DNA of 64,000 bases from Bidens hawaiensis (Eukaryota; Streptophyta; Magnoliopsida; Asterales; Asteraceae): assembly GCA_021521415.1 (NCBI GenBank), contig JAIQDT010004976.1, forward strand, positions 1-64,000, given 5' to 3'. A model generated the notes under the pieces. That model did not search any database and was not told the origin of the DNA. It saw only the letters and a list, made by a program, of their open reading frames with translations. This document shows positions 9,269 to 20,848 of this stretch, one piece after another. The translations under genes were made by a program, and so were the position numbers. Position 1 is the stretch's first letter; every line of letters starts with the position of its first letter.

Positions 9269-12200
9269 CTATTCACCCAGTTTCTTCCATTTACTCTTCC
9301 ATACCTGACCTGCACGAATTTTATACTTATAGCACACTTTCACCACCTTGTGATACTTCATCGCCGAATCATACTGTTTCTTGCTAGCAACCTGAATCTT
9401 GCACTTGTACAATGCCTCAAAGTCCTTCTCTGAACAGTTAATCAAGCACATCGGATCCATGACATCGATAACATCCCAAACTCCATTGCGATTCAGTTAA
9501 TCACCGCTTCTCCCCTATTTTCATCGTAATACCACCATCTGAAATTGACTTGAAAATCCTGTTTCATTGAGTACATAGGTATAACTTTCAAGGTCTGCGG
9601 CTTGCTTGTATTTCCAGGTCTTCACATAGTCATCTGTTTCAGGATCTTTCTTCACACGGGGCACATGTAAGAATGGCTTTTGTGGTGTCCAACTTCTAAA
9701 GTTACACTTTGCCTGACGTTTGATAAACTCCCAAATCTCTTTCACAGGCCCACGTGTTGGACAATACAATAACTCTTTATCTACGTTGTCCACAACGTCC
9801 ATCTAGGGTAAAGATTCCAACTCACATAAGCTTTCAAAGTATTGTACGCCATATGTCTTCCTAACTTCAATCTTCCTGATTTTGAACAAATATGCTATAC
9901 TCACAACTTTTCCAAGCTTTACTTCTTTTTCTTTCTGATAATACTTGACTGGTTTCAAATATATACGCTTAGGCTCAATCTTTCTTCTTTCAAACCATTC
10001 CTCTTGTTCTTGACTATTAACCTCGTCCTCTTCTGTAGACTTACCTTTATTAGTAGGTATTGGATTACCCTAACTATCAAACTCTTTACTAATCATCTTT
10101 ATTTCCTCATCAAAATCTTCATTAAACTCGGGAATAACATGATCAACATTAACATAAGTCACCGGTTCCTTGTCTAACTCCTCCTCTTGTATGGGTTCAT
10201 TCACAAAAACAGCATCAATATCATCAATTGAACCTAAATCTTTCTCAAAATCAAATACAAACTCATCTTTAGTAACTTCTAATGATACGAAAATATTTGC
10301 ACGTGTCATCTCAATTTCTCCTTCTTCTAACTCCTCCCTAGTAGATGAAAACCTAATTGGAGGTTTAAACGATAACGGCTCCACATCGAGAAGTTCATAC
10401 TCATCAACATTACCTCCTGCATGAGTTTCTTCAAGACTAGGATCAGCAGTAACAACTGGCTTTGAAGCAGATTCAACTAGAGTACTTGAGCTTGAACCAA
10501 CCAATATACCAACACCTCCACCCACACTCGGATCATCATTATCATCATCATCAAAGTCATCGTGAGTCAGGGAGTCACCATAATAAACCTTTTCCTCATC
10601 AATTTCCTGTTCTTCTTCAACAACTTGATCGACAATGGGCTCAACAGATGCTACCGGTGCTATCGCAGGTTCTATAACAGGTTCAACGACCACAGGTTCA
10701 ACCACTTTTGTTTCAACAACTACTGGTTCAACAACTACAAGATCAACCACTGGATCAACATACACAGAAGAAGAACCACCAATATCAGGAATATTAAAAT
10801 GAATCACTTGTTCATCAATTTTTCCCTTGCCCTTAGTATCCACTTGATCCTGGTCATACGACATTCTAAATTCCATTTCTTATACACAAGCTTCACTACC
10901 ATATACTCTGGTGAAAATCTTATCATCTACAGCTGAATTTTCCAACTCCAGCTGAAGATTAATACCCAACTGGTCTTCAATCACAGCAAAGTATCTAATG
11001 TGAAGATTTAACAGGTCAGCTTGTTGTTTCCGTCTCAGTTCACCATCTTCAATCATCTTTCTTTGATCGGCATTCTCCTTTCTTAACTTCTCGTTTTCGG
11101 CTACCAAACTATCAATCTTGATTCCTGTTCAGTCACAATTCCTTTCAATGTATCATGCTCTCAGAATGTAGGGAAATCACCAAAACATCCAGCATCCAAT
11201 GTTGGAAAGCTACCAAAATCAGCAGCTTTAACAGGTGTTTGCTTTGGAGAAGCATATTGTTCTAGAGCAGATGGTGTAGGTTGTGCTACTGGTGTCTTCA
11301 AGGTATTGTCATCACCACCTAAATATACAACCGGCTCTTCAATAATAACTTCTGATTAATAGGGGTCTCAAAAATCTCAGGTTGCTCAATGTCAGGCTCA
11401 TCTATCAGCTTCAACTTTAGAGACACAGCCCTTTTTGACTTCTTCTTAATCCTTACAGCCTTCTTCTTGACAGGCTTATCAACAACATCAGGAGCATACG
11501 ACTCATCTATATCATCAGTCGTTTTCCTGTCTCTCGAAGAAGCAGCCTTCTTTTTGAATCGGGCACGGGATTAGCCAATGCAATATGTCTACCCTCAGAA
11601 TCTGATTGTGTTTCCTCTGGATCTTTATCAGATGTGGCAGAATAGACTTCCTCCTGAGTTGTTGGAGTAGCCACTTATTTATTGACAATCTTATTCCGTT
11701 TCTTCTTGGGTGCAACAGGTTCCTCATCTAATTCTGATTCTATCTTGATGAAACGTTTAGCACCACCAACATGTTTATAATCCACCATCAACCGATTTTC
11801 AGTCTCTCTATCTGAATCACTGCCATCATTCCTCCACTGTTCTCTTTCGGGGCAATGTAATTAGGTTTAGACAAATGACCAAGTTATTCCCGATCATATG
11901 ATCTAGAATTGTAGGACCCTCCTTCTTAACACTTGGAAAAAATTCTTCAAAGAACATCTGTACGAATTGAGGATATTGCCACCATTGCTCATTCACAAAG
12001 TTTATCTTCATATTGTCAAGCACCATACAAGAAAAATTGCACTTCAAGTTCAGACATAACGCAGCCATCATGTTTGATAATCAAGTATCTCGTCATAACC
12101 ACCCTTTCTATGACCCAAGAAATTTACGACTACATGAAACAGAAATTCATACGGACGAGATAAAGCGGTTTTCCTCATAGATAACTTGTTCAATGTTTCT

Positions 12201-12547
12201 CTATACCCCATCCTTAGCATACTGCCTTTAACCAAACGCTCGTCAAGATCAACCGGATCAGTCGACTCATCTCCAAACTCCAAGACTTTTCTTATCAAAG
12301 CCTCATTAATCACAATCTTCTTGCCTTGTACCTTTGAGTGAATATCAGTCCCAACAACCACTGCCATCTTCCAGAACTCCGATACTATATTCTAATAAGG
12401 AACTGCAACGTGTGCCATCGCCTTGTAGATCCTCGACATCTTCTAGAAAGGCATCATTATGGCAAACTTCTCAGCTTTACGATCTTCCTTATTAAGATAA
12501 GCACAAATATTATGCTTATTATCAGTGAGTTTAACTTCCTTCACTAT
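9269..12547 (-). pseudogene. SIRE-A ORF2, extra 3' ORF (diverged, broken)
   Basis: This is the third ORF of SIRE-like copia elements, in the position called env-like; its function is not known. Conserved blocks in order on the minus strand: KHNICAYLNKE (about 12510), EFWKMAVVVGTD (about 12375), NFLGHRKGGYDEI (about 12090), WWQYPQFVQMFFEE (about 11975), then a basic and disordered part. A coiled-coil-like run follows (AENEKLRKENADQRKMIEDG, about 11100-11040), then an acidic, Val/Pro/Glu-rich region (10876-10070) with the block REELEEGEIEM, and the C-terminal block KYHKVVKVCYKYKI (about 9350). All blocks have partners in the copies at 28270, 42150 and 61374. Several stops, including TAA at 10880-10882, and frameshifts break it. 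I see no signal peptide or membrane segment. It is the most diverged of the copies. Confidence 0.75.
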
Positions 12548-14930
12548 CTGAAAATCAAAAGAACAAAACATGTTATAACCAAATTAATTTTCAGTTTGCA
12601 CCGTATAAGTCCCTTTGACTTATATTTTGACCACGGATACATAATCCACACATAAGTTCAATTTACACATGTTAACCACGTATATGTCAAAGTTGACGAA
12701 ATATAGGTCAAAGTTTGATGACCAACACATAAGATCAAAATTCATATACGCCTCATATCTAATGACATATGCGCCGCATGTGTCAATATATATGCGCCGT
12801 ATAAGTGGAATATTATGACCAAAATCATTCAAGTCCAAACAATCTCTCATTAGCCAAATTAATCATATATTTCGACTCTTCATCCGCCGATCAACAACAA
12901 TCTAGACTCAATGTTTTATGTTTTTGACGATTTGAATTGTCAATTTTGAGTTTAAGTGGTCGGATATGTATATTTTTCAGATTTTTTAATCTTAACATCA
13001 TTAAAAAGCAATTAACCTTTATTAAAGTGTTCGTTTATCATTTATTAGATCCATTCAATGATTTAAAGTCCCAAACCCTTGTGTTTTGGTCAATTTGCTA
13101 CATATACGTTTTATCTAAACACTTTTCATAACCAGATCTGTAAACACATATCCATTATCCTCATCTTTAATATTTGAATTGGTGTGTAAATCACCAAAAC
13201 AAAGAAATTTTGGTAGAGTGATAGCTAGATTATGAGAAATATAGGAATCAAGCTTGAGACAATTTAAAGTCCAGACGCATAAGTAAAATACTTATGCACT
13301 AGATAAGTCCAAATATATACAACACATATGCGGCACATAAGTCATAAAACTTTTTCGGCACATAACTTATGTGCCGCATAAGTTTTGAAACTTATGCACT
13401 GCATAAGCATGTTCATGTAATTTCAAACTGTTTTTGCAATTCACACCCATGCGATGTTACAAGTACACATTAATGTCCTTTCACATCAAAAGAATAAATT
13501 AAACAAGCACAATTTTAAAATATACTGTATATCAAGTCCAAATCAGTAACCTTGAATATAACAGATAAACGTTTTGAATTCTTTTTGAAAATGATTTGAG
13601 AAACACAGCTCGATTCGTTGTTCTTGAAAAACATTTAAGCCCCAGAGATAGTTCACCCGAACATCGAGAGCGAAAACTAAATAAGAAATAAAATCTTTTC
13701 GGCTTTTAAAAATTAAAAACAATCAAATGAATTTCAAGCTATATATAAATATAAAATCACATATTTTTGTGAGTTTGAGCAGGGAATCATATTGAAGAAA
13801 TTACCCTTCCATCACAATTTTATTTCAACGTTTTTTCTGACTGGTGTTAAGTCAATCATTGGTATTGTTTCCACCTAAACCTTCCAACAAATTTTTTAGA
13901 AATTTCTGTGATATGTTTAGTTAGTTCATTTAAGTACATAATACCATGAATTATTAGTTCTAATCTTGATTCAAGAATAATTTGATTTTTACACAATCGC
14001 CCCAACTTGACTTAAACCTTAGAACCAGAAGATCGAAATCTTTTTATGTTTAAGAAAGACTAGCAAATAATCCCCATTACAAGATATACACCCGTTATCA
14101 AGCAATACCCTAAGGTCCTTTTCCATGGTGAGTATGCACGATTTCATGTGTTGGCTTGCATACACGGTGTCCCTTGTAGTCAGTTTTTTAATGGTAATAA
14201 GAGAGCAAGGGGACAATGTATGACTAACAGCGTGTTTTGATTAAGTCAGTAATGAATTTAGTACAAAATTACTTGTCCAATCAAGTTTAATGACTTATTG
14301 AGAAACTAAACTGCGGGTTCATTTTTACAGCAATTTTAATATTCATCGAAATGAATACCCAGATAAGAAACCGCATAAAAGACACTATGGTGTCCGGAAC
14401 CTTAAAGCATCCCATCAATACAAGATTTAAGGCCATAAGACTATGCATCATTGAAGCGATAACCATTAACCAGTAGCTATAATGTTTCAAATTAATAACC
14501 AAGAGGCTTAAGTATGACCGGCTATTACATTTTTGCCATCATTATCAAAGACTTTTGCTAGAAACTAACACCCCTTTTAATTTGGTATTTTTAGGTTTAT
14601 ATCACATACTTTTCCCTACTTGTTTGTCTAAAGGCCTACCAATGCACTAATACAATTAAGCACACAGCCTTTTATACCTACTTTTTACTGGATTTGGGAC
14701 CAGATAATCAATGTAGTATCATCTTTCCTTTGCTTCAAAAACTCATTTCTGAGAAGCAACAATTTTAATGTTTTTGACATTTTGAATTTTAAATTGTTTT
14801 TGACTTTTTCAAAATTTTCAATGTTTTTAGTTTTTCTGAAATTTTCTCCCCCTAAAACCAACAATCATATGAAAAATATTTACAAAAACAAATTTTGACT
14901 CTGATGCTTAGGTTCACGGGATATCTGACT
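12548..14930 (-). other. SIRE-A spacer between pol and ORF2
   Basis: No coding sequence is supported. Reading on the minus strand from the pol end, GTTTTAGGGGGAGAAAAT (14841-14860 region) matches the start of the SIRE-B spacer at 39612. Near ORF2 (12600-13420) the spacer is rich in TATGCG / CGCATA and TTATGTGCCG words, the counterpart of the ATTCGTTA words in copies B and C. The ORF2 end of the spacer reads CTTTTGATTTTCAG (12563-12548), like a 3' splice site. Confidence 0.65.
12600..13420. repeat. Palindromic-word cluster, TATGCG/GTGCCGCATAA type
   Basis: Words such as CCGTATAAGT, CCGCATAAGT, ATATGCGCCG, GTGCCGCATAAG and CTTATGCA recur on both strands between about 12600 and 13420. The clearest unit is CGGCACATAA (13366-13375), one base, TTATGTGCCG (13377-13386), a perfect 10-bp inverted repeat. 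Confidence 0.8.
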
Positions 14931-15127
14931 CATCCAATATCTCGGTAGCACTCTGGTCCCCACCACCAAAACTCATATACCATTAAGCTTTAATAAGTAG
15001 TTAAAACGTGATTTATCAAAAGTTTTGGTAGAAAGATCTGCCTTTTGCTTATCGGTGTGAATTTTGTTTATAGTGATCAAATTATTTTCGTAGCAATTAC
15101 GAATGAAATGATACTGTATTTCTATAT
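14931..15127 (-). pseudogene. SIRE-A pol, C-terminal end of RNase H
   Basis: On the minus strand the segment reads IEIQYHFIRNCYENNL, then NKIHTDKQKADLSTKTFDKS. It aligns with the last 60 residues of SIRE-B pol ([18 protein letters not shown], then [19 protein letters not shown]). This is the end of the copia RNase H. It is cut off from the rest of pol (17324-18619) by the solo LTR at 15128-17323. Confidence 0.85.
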
Positions 15128-17323
15128 TGTAAGGCCCCGAACCCCGGGAACCCCACAGTTGGTAATCATCGAAAACACTTGTAAAAATATTGAAACTTAA
15201 AAATGATTCATTTCATTAAAATAAGCAATTCAGAGTATAATTCAGCGGAAAACATAAATAATAAAAGAAGTTCCCAAAACCCGGGAATTTTGCCCAAAAT
15301 CGACATAGTTATCTTTAAATAAAAACTTGTAAAAATAAATGTTTAATAGTAAAACTTCAATTCCCATATGCCCTTCACTGTCCAAGTAACTTCGTGCACG
15401 TCCAAGCGATAAGGCATCCTCTTCCTAACCTGAAACTCACACTAACATGCACACAAAGTCAGCTTGAGCTGAGTGAGTTCAAGTTTTAAGTAAATAATAT
15501 CAGTAGTAATAGTTATGATAGTCATACCAAAAGTTTTAAAAAAGTAAAAGGGTGCATCCATCAAGTCATCATTACCGAAAACTAAACATCCTCATACTTA
15601 CATATACATTACAAAATGTATATGTAAACATCCTTTCAATTACATCTCTATATATATAACAGTATATATATATATATATAACATCCATGTATAACATCAG
15701 GGTCGAGCAAACGTACAACCCAAACACGTAAAATCAGTGCATGCAAACACAAAGTAGGCTTACACAACATCAGTAGTCGAAATGACTACAACATCGCCAA
15801 ATATAGGCCAAGCAATAATGTATATACATATATATATATATTTAACATCCCAAGGCCTACCATATGCTAGCAAGCCTATATAAATTCGTTTAAAAACGTT
15901 TCATCATGTAAGAAAACACTTAGGTGTGCATGCTAGCCCAAAAGTAAAAAAGAGTAAAAAGGGCATCATGAACTCACCTGAAATCAATCGAACACCTGCA
16001 ACGAGCTAGGAAATCCCTAAGTGCACAATCACAAGCAAGGGCCTCTAAATTATACACAACACGTTACTAAACTAGACCGTAAGAACACTCTTGCCTAATG
16101 GGCCGTTCAAGCCCAACAACTTGGCCCAAGGCCCAACACTTGGCCCAAGGCCCAAAACTTGGTCCAAGGCCCCACAACTTGGCCCAAGGCCCAACACTTG
16201 CCCAAGGCCCAAGGGTAATCAAATCGGGTCGAATGCACGTTACTAAACTAGACCGTAAGAACACTCTTGCCTAATGGGTCGTTCAAGCCCAACAACTTGG
16301 CCCAAGGCCAACAGTTGGCCCAAGGCCCAACAACTTGGCCCAAGCCCCAACAACTTAAGGCCCAACACTTGGCCCAAGGCCCCACAACTTGGCCCAAGGC
16401 CCAACACTTGGCCCAAGACCCAAGGGTAATCAAATCGGGTCGAATGCGCGTGTAATAAACCTTAAAACCATTTGTTAAACGAATCAGCCCCAAATGGACC
16501 AAATTCCATTTTAAATCTTTTCATTCATCAAGATTACGTCACTCGAGTTGATAGGGGTGACGGTTCCTTTTTACAACTCTTACTTTAACATTTAAACGAA
16601 AATTCGCGCACCGCCGACTCGATTGACGAAGCACTAACCACAACAGCCCCGAGCATCAAGAAAATAATTTTTCCACAGCCCTTAAACCCCCCTAGGGCTG
16701 TACAAACTGATTCGGTCGGTCACCCGATCAATTAACGCATCAAACTCAACAATTTGCAAATCTACACCCGATAAACCCTAATTTTCGAACTAAAATCGAT
16801 TGACCGACCTAAACACCTCCAATGACCACGAAATTTTAATATGATGTAAATGCCATACCTGGGGATCTTTCTACACCGGAAACTCTAATTTTTATCCACG
16901 GGAAGTTGGTCAATTACACCTTGGCCGAAAATGTGTTCAACGAAAAGTTTCGGCAAAATTGAGCATCAAAACGATTAGGGGTGAGCAAAAAGAGTGTTGG
17001 GGATTGTAGTACATACCTTGAACTACTTCTAGGAGCTTGGAATCGATCAAAAATTCGAAGCAAAGAAGGGAGGGAGGCTGGAACCTTGGCCGATCGGACA
17101 GAATGCTGAACTTGGGTTTAGTTTTTTTTTTGTTTAGTGTTATATCATAAAACTTTTTCATTCTAGCCCCCGGAAAATAATAATAATGCAACTTGGAAGA
17201 AATGTTAAGCGATGAGATGTACCGAGATGCCGTAAAGGCTTCAGAGGAACGTCGGATAAATCCCGAGAATTATACATACTCTACAATCCTTAATTCTTGA
17301 AACCGGAATTAACGGGCGTTACA
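15128..17323 (-). mobile_element. Gypsy solo LTR (2,196 bp) inserted in SIRE-A pol
   Basis: On the plus strand it begins TGTAAGGCCCCGAACCCCGG and ends GGGCGTTACA, so in element orientation it runs TGTAACGCCCG to GGGCCTTACA. It is the reverse complement of a family member of the LTR at 25640-28016: both share the block around GGTTAGGAAGAGGATGCC and the end GGGGTTCCCGGGGTTCGGGG. There is no coding sequence inside, and the flanks are the two halves of copia RNase H. Flanking bases are TATAT (15123-15127) and TATAC (17324-17328), an imperfect 5-bp target duplication. A solo LTR left by LTR-LTR recombination is the simplest reading. Confidence 0.9.
16061..16440. repeat. Tandem duplication (176-bp shift) with TTGGCCCAAGGCCCAAC repeats
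   Basis: The segment starting ACGTTACTAAACTAGACCGT at 16061 recurs at 16237. Each copy contains a run of CAACTTGGCCCAAGGCC / CAACACTTGGCCCAAGG units of about 17-22 bp, six or more in the second copy, and ends AAGGGTAATCAAATCGGGTC. The word TTGGCCCAA is partly self-complementary. All of this lies inside the solo LTR. Confidence 0.9.
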
Positions 17324-18619
17324 TATACGCTTTGTTTTAGAGTGATTTACCAGATTTTTAGTTATAGATTTGCTGCAAATTATCTACCAAGTTAGGGTAG
17401 ATAGAAAATTCAAACCGTAGTCCAGTGTCTGTTGTTGGATCTATAGAGAGAACAAAAACTAAAAGCAGCTAAGTACTTAGCTTCACATGTAGATAGCGAC
17501 ACCGTGGTTTGCTTTTTGCACTACCAAGTGACAAGTCTTTTACTAAAGAATTCGCACCCCGCTGTTGTAGATTTCGCGTTCAGTTTACAGATCCCATAAT
17601 CTGATTCTGAGTATGCCCTCAACACAAATTCATTGTCCTTTGGATACCAGAGACCGAACCCCGGATGTCCCTTTAGATATCTTAAGATGCGCTTGACGAT
17701 CATGAGATGTGACACTTTCGGATTAGACTGATATCGGGCGCACAAACTTGTGGCATACATGATGTCTGGCCGTGATGCAGTGAGGTACATAAGTGAGCCT
17801 ATCATGGATCGGTATAGGGTTTGATCCACCTTCTCCCCATTAGGATCTGGTCCAATACCATGATTCAGAGGTAGAGGGGTATTGATAGCCGATGCATCAG
17901 TCATGTTGAATTTCGTCAGGTCATCGTTGACATATTTTGTCTGGTGAATAAAGATGCCTGTAGGTAACTACTGCACCTGAAGTCCAAAGAAAAACTTCCT
18001 CTCCCCCCATGGCACTCATCTCGAACTTTAGCTTCGTCCCCTCCTCGAACTGCATGCACAGATCATCGTTTGTCGACCCAAAGATGATATCGTCTACATA
18101 AATCTGTACAATCAGTAGATGTCCACCCACCTGCTTCGAGAAGAGCGTACAATTGACATTTCCTCTAATAAAGCTATCATCCAAAAGATGCTGGGACAAT
18201 GTCTCATATCTGGCTCTTCGGGCCTGATGGAGACTGTATAAGGCTTTATCAAGGAGGTACACTTTGTCTTTGTGGATCGGATCGACGAACCCCAGTTGTT
18301 GTCCCACATAGACTTCCTCACTTATCGTCCAATTGAGAAATGCAGACTTGACATCTAACCGATACACCTTAAAGCCCTTCCAAGAAGACAATTCCAGAAA
18401 GATCCGAAGAGCCTCTAGCCTTGCAACTAGCGCATAAACATCATTGTAGTCAATACCCTCTCGCTGATTAAAACCAAGAACAACCAATCGAGCCTTGTTT
18501 CTCACAATAATCCCATTCTCATCTCTCTTGCACTTAAAGACCCACTTCGTATTGATTTGTTTCTTATTATCTTGCAAGTTAACGAGCTTCCAGATGTCAT
18601 ACCCCAACCTAAGATGGAA
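17324..18619 (-). pseudogene. SIRE-A pol, reverse transcriptase and RNase H (broken)
   Basis: Minus strand. The RT begins at the gypsy junction (LRLGYDIWKLVNL, about 18610-18570) and carries [39 protein letters not shown] and the catalytic box [13 protein letters not shown] (about 18105-18070) with an intact YVDD. A frameshift near 17980-17920 separates it from the next block ([20 protein letters not shown], about 17810). RNase H follows: YSESDYGICKLNAKSTTAG (about 17600), where the second Asp of the usual SDYGG motif is present. The frame then runs on with stops to 17324, where the solo LTR interrupts. The missing N-terminal pol (protease, integrase) would lie right of 18619 but was displaced by the gypsy element that begins at 18621. 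Confidence 0.9.
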
Positions 18620-18620
18620 A

Positions 18621-20848
18621 TGTCAGGGCGTTAGCCAATTGTTCACAGCTCAAAGGTACTATCATAAATAAAAATAACAATATCTATTAAGTCAATTATT
18701 TCATTCAAATTATAGTGCACAAATATTTATAACACAAATAGATCATTTAAAACAAATAATCCAATGAAAATAAATATAATCTACATTAAAGTCCCTATGG
18801 TCTTTTCTAGATGTCCTTTTCAAGTCCAACTTTAATTCAAAGGCAACCTGCATATGCGTAGAAAATAGAGTTTGTCAACAACACATTTTGAGTGAGATTA
18901 TCACCAGTTTTTGCAAGGATATAGTATTAATATAATAAATAAAAGAAATGAGCAAAGCATAATAAAATGCAGTAAATAAATCAAACCATGAGCAAGTAAT
19001 GTGTCAATTTACCATTGCCAAGCAAATCGGGCGTCGGTAAGTCAACCATGAGCAAATAACAAAACCGTTGCCAAGCGAATCGTGCATGGGTAAATAGTAT
19101 GATCATACTATAAATGAGAATATGTTGGACCTCTCTGAATATGATAAAATAGACAAATAAGTAGGTAGCAAGTATATTTGATAGTTCACACACAATTAAA
19201 CGTTTGCTATTTTGTTATATATAGATAATACAAAATACGAATAATACGCATATGTCCCCAAAAACTTGTGAAAATTCAGTAAAATAGTGGAATGACAAAA
19301 CTCACCTTAAATCGAAGGCAAGTGAATAAATATAATGATAAACGAGTTAATAAGTAAGCGAGTCGTCCACTAACCCGTCGAACGAAACAAACTAACTAAA
19401 CCAGAAATTTTGAGATAAGAAAATATGAGTAAAAAATAACTCGTTGATATTGGAATCATTCCAAACGGACGTTTTGAACTCCGGTTCTGTTAAATTAAAG
19501 ATTTAAGCGAGTTAGTATTGACCAGAATCCGAACAGCGAGTCGGAATTCAGATTCTGGTTAGTAGCCTTAAAATTTCGCTATGAGAATAAAAGTCTTCTG
19601 CACCGAACGTTGGTTCTGATCAGAAGTATGAGAAAATGGTTAGTCAAACTTGCCGATTGTTTTGCCCTTTAACGGGTTTTAATCAAATTAACTTGTCAAC
19701 ACCCTTCAGCCAAGGAAATTGATTGAAGGTTACTGACTAGGGAATAAGTATAAACGATTTTACAGTTTACAACTTACCCAGAAAGTGAAAGGATCAACCA
19801 AAAAGAGAAGCCAAAGGTCGATGTATTAACAAAGTCAACCGATTGAGCTCGTATCTTCAAGAAATAAGGCAAATAATGTAAGGCTTGTTTAGGGTTTGGT
19901 GATGGCTGGAGATGACCTAACAAAGTCAACCGATTGAGCTCGTATCTTCGATGTATTAACAAAGTCAACCGATTGAGCTCGTATCTTCAAGCAATAAGGC
20001 AAATAATGTAAGGTTTGTTTAGGGTTTGGTGATGGCTGGAGATGACTTAACAAAGTCAACCGATTGAGCTCGTATCTTCGATGTATTAACAAACTCAACC
20101 GATTGAGCTCGTATCTTCGATGTATCTTCGATGTATTAACAAAGTCAACCGATTGAGCTCGTATCTTCGATGTATTAACAAAGTCAACCGATTGAGCTCG
20201 TATCTTCAAGCAATAAGGCAAATAATGTAAGGTTTGGTGATGGCTGGAGATGATTAATTAGGGTTTAGGGAGTGTGGCAGATAATGTAAGGTTTGTTTAT
20301 GTAATATATGTAAAAACGAACTAATTTGGTTAGTTTGCTCATTTAACTAACCAAATCGAGTTTTAATGATCAAATCAAAATAACAATCAGTGAAATACGA
20401 TCTTGGTCAAGGGGTAATGAACATGGACATGTATCTATACTATATTCTTTTTCTTAGGTCTTAATTAACTCGATTTGGTCCAAAAATAAGCGATTTAGAT
20501 ACTAAAAACAAACTAGGAAGGTGTAACAAGAATATAAACTGACCAGACTTGTCACCACGGCGTGTGGCCACCCTATGGTGGTGCCACCACACGGCACCTC
20601 GGCCTAGGGGTGTAGAAGTTTCATTTTGGTCAATTATGGTCCTTGTAGTTTGCAAATTGGTTAAATATTAAACCTTTTATGGTTAAAACAAGGAATTATC
20701 ATCTTAAAGAGTATAAGGGGTATAAAATGAATATGTAAATCTTTAATACTTACAATTATATAATAATATTATTGATAAAAATCTGAATGATGTTCGAAGT
20801 CCGATAAAACAAAAACAAATACAAATACCGAAAACCTAAAATGTTACA
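18621..20848 (-). mobile_element. Gypsy 3' LTR (2,228 bp), second gypsy family
   Basis: In element orientation it starts TGTAACATTTTAGG (20848) and ends GCCCTGACA (18621). It is preceded by the tract TAAGTTGGGGAGAC (20862-20849) and the phrase TTTCGGGACAAATTCCC, a usual pre-LTR sequence of plant chromovirus-type gypsy elements. The end abuts SIRE-A pol in mid-gene, so this element inserted in the copia. A minisatellite lies at 19816-20250. The family differs from the LTR at 25640. Confidence 0.85.
19816..20250. repeat. Minisatellite, 39-bp and ~115-bp higher-order units
   Basis: A unit containing GATGTATTAACAAAGTCAAC and CGATTGAGCTCGTATCTTC repeats about seven times. In some copies it is joined to a longer segment (AAGCAATAAGGCAAATAATG, TTTAGGGTTTGGTGATGGC), giving a nested periodicity of about 39 and 115 bp. 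Copies differ by only a few bases, so the expansion is recent. Confidence 0.92.

Noticed and set aside
10070..10876. 268-codon acidic, Val/Pro-rich open frame as a host gene
   Set aside because: Its flanking blocks, the in-frame stop joining it to the coiled-coil segment upstream, and the C-terminal block downstream match ORF2 of the other SIRE copies, so it is part of a broken element gene.
9842..10936. Overlapping plus-strand open frames opposite the ORF2 of SIRE-A
   Set aside because: They are low-complexity antisense shadows of the acidic and Asp-rich coding strand, with no motif of their own.
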